Source: Ellagibacter isourolithinifaciens
Lineage (GTDB): Bacteria > Actinomycetota > Coriobacteriia > Coriobacteriales > Eggerthellaceae
DNA length: 37,492 nt
Direction of reading: 5' to 3'
Assembly (NCBI RefSeq): GCF_008831035.1
Contig: NZ_WAJR01000023.1
Coordinates: forward strand, 1 to 37,492
Below are positions 31,775 through 37,492 of this stretch, in pieces (position 1 is the stretch's first letter; every line of letters starts with the position of its first letter). The translations under genes were made by a program, and so were the position numbers. Under the pieces are notes generated by a model. The model saw only the letters and a program-made list of their open reading frames with translations, was not told the origin of the DNA and did no database searches.

Positions 31775-33118
31775 CTATTCGGCAGCGTCCGCAGCGTCAG
31801 CCTCGGCCTTGTCAGCATCAGCCTGTTCGCCTGCAATCCTGATGTTCGCGTGCTCGAGCAGCCAGTTGTTCGCCTTCAAGCGCTCGGCAGCCTCGCGCAG
31901 CATGAAGCCGCGGCCCGTCTGCTCGAGGCGCTGACGCAGCATCTTGGGGTTCACCTGCGGGTTCATAGCGCGGCAGGCGGCGTTGATGTCGTCGTCGTTC
32001 AGCACGAGGTGCTCGTGGCGGAACAGCGCGTCGAGAGCGAATCCCTGCACGAGCAGCTCGCGAATCTGCATCATCATCATCATACCGAACTGCTGCTGGC
32101 CGCCCTGTTCCTCGATGAAGGCGTCGAGGGTCTTACCCTGCTGCTGAGCAGTCTGGCGCACGTTGTTCATCAGCTGCTCGCGCATTGCCTCGTAGACCTC
32201 GTCTGCGATGCTGCCCTGGAAGCGACGAGCGAGCTCGCTCGCAGCGAGCTGGCGGTTGTAGTCGTCGTACTGCTCGCGGCCCTGCTTTTCGAGGCTCTCG
32301 CGAATGCTGTTGCGGAAGTCGTCTGCCGACTTGTACATCGGCATGTACTTCGTCACCCACTCGTCGGTAATGGCAGGGACGACCTTCTTCTGGATCTCGA
32401 GCACCGTGGCACGGCATTCCACCTTCTGGGTGCACTCGTTGCCGTCGTCGTCAAGACTCGGGCCCTCGAAGGTGAATTCCTTCGTCTCGCCAACGTTCAT
32501 GCCGATGATGTTCTCGTCGAAGCCGTCGGGCATGTAGCCGGCGCCCGTGGTGTAGGTGCGGCCCTCGGTAGTCAGGCCCGGCATCGGCTTGCCGTCCTCG
32601 GAGCACTCGAGCTTCACCTTCACGCTGTCGCCCTTCGCAACCGGATGCGGGTCGTCGGCGACGTACTCAGCGTAATGCTCCGCCGTTTCATCCATATGGC
32701 GCTGGACCTCGTCTTCGCTCACCTCGAAAGGCTGTACCGTAATGGAAACCGGCTCATAGGAAGAGAGCTCGTAGTTGGGCTTCGGGAGCACCACGACGGT
32801 GAACGCGAACTCGCGGTCGCGAGCGATGGCGCGATCATGCTCGGCCTTCGGCGGGTACGCGGGCGTGAGGTTCTTCTTGTCAATAGCATAAGGGACAAGA
32901 CCCTCGATCGCCTGATCCTGCACGATGGAGTCGAGATTCTTGATGCCCATCTGCTCCTCGGCGACCTGAGCGACCGTCTTGTCCTTTTCCGGGCGCAGGC
33001 CCATCTGCTGAGCGAACTGAATATAGGCGTTTTGCAGCACCTCGTTCACCTCAACGGGCGTTGCGACGCATTCGAGACGCAGCTTGCCGTCATCAAGCTT
33101 TCGCTGAGTAACCTTCAT
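31775..33118 (-). CDS. tig: Trigger-factor-like chaperone / FKBP-type peptidyl-prolyl isomerase
   Basis: This 447-residue protein has the trigger factor layout. Residues 1-115 are the ribosome-binding-domain region. An FKBP-type PPIase domain covers about 160-245 ('KGDSVKVKLE', 'GYMPDGFDENIIGMNVGETKEF'), and a helical chaperone domain runs to about 430, followed by an acidic Ala/Asp/Glu tail. Length fits trigger factors (about 430-450). The usual ribosome-docking loop (GFRxGKxP) reads 'GLRPEKDK' at 40-47, so ribosome contact may be weak or altered. No clpP or clpX gene lies beside it, unlike many tig loci, so this could be a paralogue of a canonical copy elsewhere. GAAAGGGG stands 10 nt before ATG 33118. 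It has its own terminator and candidate promoter, suggesting a single-gene transcript. Confidence 0.85.
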   Translation of the reverse strand: MKVTQRKLDDGKLRLECVATPVEVNEVLQNAYIQFAQQMGLRPEKDKTVAQVAEEQMGIKNLDSIVQDQAIEGLVPYAIDKKNLTPAYPPKAEHDRAIARDREFAFTVVVLPKPNYELSSYEPVSITVQPFEVSEDEVQRHMDETAEHYAEYVADDPHPVAKGDSVKVKLECSEDGKPMPGLTTEGRTYTTGAGYMPDGFDENIIGMNVGETKEFTFEGPSLDDDGNECTQKVECRATVLEIQKKVVPAITDEWVTKYMPMYKSADDFRNSIRESLEKQGREQYDDYNRQLAASELARRFQGSIADEVYEAMREQLMNNVRQTAQQQGKTLDAFIEEQGGQQQFGMMMMMQIRELLVQGFALDALFRHEHLVLNDDDINAACRAMNPQVNPKMLRQRLEQTGRGFMLREAAERLKANNWLLEHANIRIAGEQADADKAEADAADAAE

Positions 33119-33166
33119 TGAACTAGTTCCCCTTTCGAATGAGAAAACTCCAACTCATTTGTAGAA

Positions 33167-33185
33167 ATTGTAGCGCAACTTGCGC
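33167..33185 (-). promoter_or_regulatory. Candidate promoter with palindrome upstream of the trigger-factor-like gene
   Basis: TACAAT on the minus strand (33167-33172) lies 48 bp before the start codon. Directly upstream is the perfect palindrome GCGCAACTTGCGC (33173-33185), which would sit in the -35/-10 spacer, a typical operator position. No clear -35 is visible. Nearby GGGG...CCCC at 33210-33230 could be a weak terminator of the FtsX gene. Confidence 0.35.
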
Positions 33186-33262
33186 GATACGCATCCTGCA
33201 AGACGTATGAAAGGGGCGGATTACCCCCTCATCTTCGGCAATTCGCAGGTACAAATAGGCGC

Positions 33263-36200
33263 CTATTCATTCGATTTCAGGCTTTCGACCATATCGATCC
33301 GGCGCAGCTTCGGACGCATAGCGAGCGTTACGATCACCGAGAACACCATAGTTAACAGGAACGCAATGATAAAACTTGCAGCATGGATGTCGCGACCGAA
33401 CATGACCTGATCCACCTCAGCCGTCACCACGACGAAGCCCTCCATCACGATGCCGAGCAAAAGGCCTACGAGTGCACCGATTACGGCAAGCAAAAGCGTT
33501 TCTCGGTAGATGTAGGCATCGACCTCGCGCGGGGTGAACCCGAGTACCTTCAACGTGGCGATCTCGCGGACACGCTCGGTGATATTGATGTTCGTCAGGT
33601 TGTAGAGCACGACGAACGCAAGCAGTGCCGCTGCGATCACAAGGACCACGACCACGCTGTCGACGCTCTTGAGCATGGTTCGGTAACTATCGATAGTCTC
33701 ATCGTTATAGGTGACCGTCTTCACGCCGTCGGTTGCCAGAAGCTCGTCGGAAAGCACCTCGCGCGCGCCTTCGTCTTCCACCTCGTTCGCGTAGAGCGTG
33801 GTGAAAACGGGTTCCTCGCCCATCACCTGCTCGTAGAGTGTCGGCGTGAAGTAGACGTAGTGCCCGACGTAGTTCTCCATGATGCCCGCCACGGTGACCT
33901 CGCGCCCGTCGCCCGTCGCGTCACCCACAGCATCCTCGTCGAAGATGGAAAACGTGCTGCCCACCTCAAGGGAGAGCTCCATCGCGAGCTTTTCGCTCAC
34001 GAGCACGCCGTCGTCGGAAAGCGCAAGCTCCTCGTGCCCCTCACGCGTGCGCAAGGTGTTGAAATCGGAGAGGGTGTCTGGATTCTCGGGCACAACGATA
34101 TCGACGCGGTGCTGGCTCACGTCGGCACTCTCGTCGTCCGAGATCGACTGCGCTTGCTTGTTCGCGGTGGCAAGCCAGGCGTATTCTCCCGATGCATCTT
34201 CTTCAACCCGTTGCTCTACCTGGCTTTTCTCATCATCCGTAGAATCGGAGGCCATGCGGACAATAGTGTTGTAGTGATAGAGCTCGCCGTACTGCTTGTC
34301 GATGATGTCGTTGATGGCGTTTTGCAGCCCCAGGCCTGTGAGCAGGAGCGCCGTGCAGCCGGCGATGCCCACGATTGCCATGATAAAGCGACGCTTGTAG
34401 CGGAAGAGGTTGCGCGAGGTGACCTTCCAGGAAAACGACAGGCGACGCCACACGGGGCGGATACGCTCGAGTAGAATGCGCTTGCCCGCCTTGGGCGCGC
34501 GCGGAAGCATGAGGAACGCTGGACGCTCGCGCAGCGTCGAGGCGGCAGCGAACCAAGTCGCGATTACGGTGATTCCCACGCCGAGCCCCGCGGCGGCGGC
34601 GGTCATGGCGGGGTCGATCGGGCAGGGGCGACACGGAACGGCGTAGATGATCGCATAGGCACCCATGATGAACCAGGGCAAGAACTTCGAGAGCGAGACG
34701 ATACCGATGATCGCGCCGACTCCGCTCGCCACGATGGCGTAGATGAGGTACTTCGAGGTGATGCGCGCCTTGCTGTAGCCAAGCGCCTTGAACGTGCCGA
34801 TAAGCACGCGCTCCTCCTCGACCATGCGCGTCATGGTGGTAAGCGAGACAAGCGCTGCCACAAGGAAGAACAAAAACGGGAAGACCTGGGCAATCTGGTC
34901 GATGCGACCCGCATCCGACTTGAAGCTCTCGGCGCCGATATTCTTCGTAAGGTCAAGCACATACACCTCGCCCTCGGTATCCGCAATCGCATCTACGTCG
35001 GCCTGGGCATCGGCGAGCTTCGCCTCGGCGTCGGCGAACTGCTCCTCGGCATCCGCGCGCTGGGTGGACAGCTCGTTTGCGCCCTCTTCGTATTGTGCGA
35101 GGCCGTCCTCGTATTCGGAGCGTCCCGACGCAAGCTGCCGACATCCCGACTCCAACTGGGCGCGACCGCTGTCGATAGCCGCCTGCGAGCTTGCAAGCTC
35201 GCCCTCAGCAGCGTCCATGCTCGCCTGCGCCTGAGAGCGCTGCTCAGCAAGCTGGGCACGCCCCTGCGCAATCTGCTCGGGAACGCCCGCAGTCTGCGCG
35301 TCGATTTGCGCGATGGCCGCTTCGAGCTGCGCCACGACATCGTACGCGCCCGCCGCCTGCGCCTGCGCGAGCTGCTCGACAAGCTGAGCACGCTGTGACA
35401 TGGCGGCATCGTAGCTTGCCTGGGCGGCGTCGAGCTGGGCCTCGGCAGCCGCAAACTGCTCCTCGGCAGCCGCAAACTGGGCTTCAAGTTCCGCCCGCCC
35501 GCTATCGACCTGCGCCTGTCCGCTCGCAAGATCGCGAGCGCTCGAGTCGAGGGTCGCCTGCGAGCTCGCGAGCTTCGCAGCCGCGTCGTCAAGCTTCGCC
35601 TTCGCGTCGTCAAGTTCCGCCTGCGCATCGTCGAGCTTCTGGAGCGCATCGGCTCGCTCGGCCTCGAAGTCGGCACGGCTCTCGTCAAGTTCCGCCTGCG
35701 CATCGGCGCGAATCCCGTCGAGACGCGAAGCGAGCAGATCATCCGAAATGCCGTTAATGCGCGAAGCCGTCGCATCAACGAGCAATTGGTAATCGTCGGT
35801 CGCCCACTGCACCTCGCGAGCGCCAGCGACGGTGACGAAGGCCTCGGTATAGGGGAAATCCTCCGCGAAGGCGCCTTCGGGAACATAAGCGAAGGTTGCG
35901 AGCTGCCCCGACCCGAGAGACGTTGACCCCACCGACGTCGAGCACGTGTAATACGAAGAACGAACGAACCCTGAGACGGTGTACTCGTGGACGGCGAAGG
36001 TATCGTCCAAATCGGAGGCCCCCTCCGCAAGCAGGACCTTATCGCCGACGCTCACCTCGGTCGACCACACCGTGTCAGCGGACAAAAGGCACTCGTCATT
36101 CGATTCGGGCCACGACCCTTCGACCAGGATGGGCCGGTTGATATAGTTCGGGTCCTCAGATTCGACATTCAGCCCATCGTCGCATTCGCTCGCCCGCGCC

Positions 36201-36538
36201 TTATCGACGTTAAGGGAATGGATACGCGTTGTGTACTGCACGCCGTCAATCTGCGCGATGACGTCGGACTCGTAAGCAGGCATGAAGCCGCTCACGCCTT
36301 CCACCTGGGAAATCTCATCGATCTGATCATCGGTGAACCCGAGCGATGAGACGACGCGCAGATCGCACAGGTTGGTCGCGTCGTAGTACGTATCGCCCGC
36401 AAGACGCATATCGGGGCCGGTGAGGCGCAAGCCCGCATAGAAGCCGCACCCGAGCGCCGCGATGATGGCAATAGCGAGGAAGCGCCCAAGCGAATGGGTG
36501 ATCGATCGGACTACTTCTTTGCGGAATGCCCCTGCCAT
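33263..36538 (-). CDS. FtsX-family ABC transporter permease with long coiled-coil insertion
   Basis: This 1091-residue membrane protein has an N-terminal helix (about 17-37), an external region (about 40-270), a coiled coil of Ala/Asp/Glu/Gln-rich repeats (about 275-518), and a first FtsX module with helices from about 552 to 690. A second N-terminal helix ('RFIMAIVGIAGCTALLLTGLG'), a second external domain and a second FtsX module end the protein. The duplicated FtsX layout marks it as a one-chain permease of the MacB/FtsX-type (type VII ABC) systems, which transmit mechanical force instead of moving a substrate across the membrane. The external coiled coil may reach into the wall to act on a lipid, peptide or hydrolase. 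The partner ATPase gene is 3 bp upstream. The substrate is unknown. Confidence 0.9.
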   Translation of the reverse strand: MAGAFRKEVVRSITHSLGRFLAIAIIAALGCGFYAGLRLTGPDMRLAGDTYYDATNLCDLRVVSSLGFTDDQIDEISQVEGVSGFMPAYESDVIAQIDGVQYTTRIHSLNVDKARASECDDGLNVESEDPNYINRPILVEGSWPESNDECLLSADTVWSTEVSVGDKVLLAEGASDLDDTFAVHEYTVSGFVRSSYYTCSTSVGSTSLGSGQLATFAYVPEGAFAEDFPYTEAFVTVAGAREVQWATDDYQLLVDATASRINGISDDLLASRLDGIRADAQAELDESRADFEAERADALQKLDDAQAELDDAKAKLDDAAAKLASSQATLDSSARDLASGQAQVDSGRAELEAQFAAAEEQFAAAEAQLDAAQASYDAAMSQRAQLVEQLAQAQAAGAYDVVAQLEAAIAQIDAQTAGVPEQIAQGRAQLAEQRSQAQASMDAAEGELASSQAAIDSGRAQLESGCRQLASGRSEYEDGLAQYEEGANELSTQRADAEEQFADAEAKLADAQADVDAIADTEGEVYVLDLTKNIGAESFKSDAGRIDQIAQVFPFLFFLVAALVSLTTMTRMVEEERVLIGTFKALGYSKARITSKYLIYAIVASGVGAIIGIVSLSKFLPWFIMGAYAIIYAVPCRPCPIDPAMTAAAAGLGVGITVIATWFAAASTLRERPAFLMLPRAPKAGKRILLERIRPVWRRLSFSWKVTSRNLFRYKRRFIMAIVGIAGCTALLLTGLGLQNAINDIIDKQYGELYHYNTIVRMASDSTDDEKSQVEQRVEEDASGEYAWLATANKQAQSISDDESADVSQHRVDIVVPENPDTLSDFNTLRTREGHEELALSDDGVLVSEKLAMELSLEVGSTFSIFDEDAVGDATGDGREVTVAGIMENYVGHYVYFTPTLYEQVMGEEPVFTTLYANEVEDEGAREVLSDELLATDGVKTVTYNDETIDSYRTMLKSVDSVVVVLVIAAALLAFVVLYNLTNINITERVREIATLKVLGFTPREVDAYIYRETLLLAVIGALVGLLLGIVMEGFVVVTAEVDQVMFGRDIHAASFIIAFLLTMVFSVIVTLAMRPKLRRIDMVESLKSNE

Positions 36539-36541
36539 CGG

Positions 36542-37243
<702 letters not shown>

Positions 37244-37274
37244 GCGGACTCCTCGAAATATCGTCGTTTGTCCC

Positions 37275-37280
37275 ATTATA
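37275..37280 (-). promoter_or_regulatory. Candidate -10 box of the FtsX-type ABC operon
   Basis: A perfect TATAAT on the minus strand lies 31 bp before the ATPase start. The -35 region is not clear (TTTAAC is only 13 bp away). Beyond it, 37281-37365 shows nothing recognisable before the IS end. Confidence 0.45.
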
Positions 37281-37371
37281 GCGAAACCTCACCGTTAAAC
37301 GCGATCGAGGTTGGCCAAGAGCAAAGGATAACGGGCCTCGAGATAGAAAAAGCCCCAGGTCAAATTGAACT

Positions 37372-37405
37372 GCCTCCCATTTCTTGGATACGAGAAATGG
37401 GAGGC
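37372..37405 (+). promoter_or_regulatory. 13-bp hairpin enclosing the ribosome-binding site of the IS ORF
   Basis: GCCTCCCATTTCT (37372-37384) pairs perfectly with AGAAATGGGAGGC (37393-37405) around an 8-nt loop. The only purine-rich site for the following ATG, GGGAGG at 37399-37404, is in the right arm, so it would be hidden in any transcript entering from outside. A terminator is an alternative, since CCTTTT follows. Confidence 0.65.
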
Positions 37406-37411
37406 CCTTTT

Positions 37412-37492
37412 ATGGCTGGAAACGCTTTGTACGACGTCGGTCTGAGGCTGCGCGCAGCCGAGCTGCACGACATGGGGCGAGGCCGCGCATCG
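37412..37492 (+). CDS. Transposase ORF, N-terminal 27 residues (partial)
   Basis: ATG 37412 has GGGAGG 7 nt upstream. The 27 visible residues ('LYDVGLRLRAAELHDMGRGRAS' in part) look like the first helix of a small helix-turn-helix IS3/IS150-type OrfA ('RLRAAELHxxGxG'). The frame runs off the window edge. The function call rests on that short pattern and on the IS-like end just upstream. Confidence 0.4.
   Translation, partial: MAGNALYDVGLRLRAAELHDMGRGRAS

Larger units (their letters stand above)
37366..37492 (+). mobile_element. Left end of an insertion sequence, probably IS3-type (partial)
   Basis: The end begins with TG at 37366 (TGAACTGCCTCCCATTTCT), as is usual for IS3-family termini. 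A perfect 13-bp inverted repeat and the start of a transposase ORF follow directly. The rest of the element lies outside the window, so family assignment is tentative. Confidence 0.45.

Overview
The window is about 37.5 kb of high-GC chromosomal DNA, nearly all protein-coding. Protein types and base composition suggest an actinobacterium of the class Coriobacteriia (Eggerthellales or Coriobacteriales). The pointers are CWB2 and SLH wall-anchoring modules, a ricin-repeat/VanW secreted protein, a DUF6541-like membrane protein, a GlpA-like flavoprotein with a DUF1667 partner, and frequent GTG or alternative starts. This assignment is inference; no rRNA or other taxonomic marker is present. Both edges look like insertion-sequence sequence: a transposase C-terminus at 1-149 and an IS left end with the first codons of a transposase ORF at 37366-37492.

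From 0.3 to 24.7 kb lies a cell-wall or surface polysaccharide locus. It holds a GT4 glycosyltransferase, a large DUF6541-like membrane protein, a ricin x4 plus VanW secreted protein, three GT2 glycosyltransferases in a row on the minus strand (7991-12497), a two-domain protein ending in a polysaccharide pyruvyltransferase (14411-16900) and a GH25 lysozyme with three SLH domains (17037-18500). A plus-strand export operon follows: ABC-2 permease, ATPase and GT2 (18866-22757, closed by a strong terminator). A membrane-bound FlaA1/WbpM-type nucleotide-sugar dehydratase comes last (22841-24667). Inferred logic: the dehydratase makes a deoxysugar precursor, the GTs build a polymer, the ABC pair exports it, and pyruvylation creates the ligand that SLH proteins bind. 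The most unusual gene is the ATPase (19667-21634), which carries three CWB2-like cell-wall-binding repeats on the cytoplasmic ATPase chain, where Wzt proteins carry a polysaccharide-recognition domain.

Two lower-GC cassettes interrupt this locus. One is an AAA/DUF4143 ATPase (3768-5132) preceded by a three-unit 33-bp tandem repeat. The other is a hipBA-type toxin-antitoxin pair (12768-14280) with three evenly spaced operator copies, bracketed by a 48-bp direct repeat that suggests how it arrived.

From 24.8 to 37.2 kb are housekeeping and metabolic genes, all on the minus strand. They are a DUF1667 protein, a giant fused flavoprotein (GlpA-like dehydrogenase, [2Fe-2S] BFD domain, NAD(P)H/FAD reductase), a YgiQ-type radical SAM protein overlapping a diacylglycerol-kinase-family gene with a leaderless-looking promoter, a decayed SLH-like remnant, a trigger-factor-like chaperone with a non-canonical ribosome-binding loop, and a two-gene FtsX-type ABC transporter.

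No tRNA, rRNA, CRISPR array or convincing riboswitch was seen.
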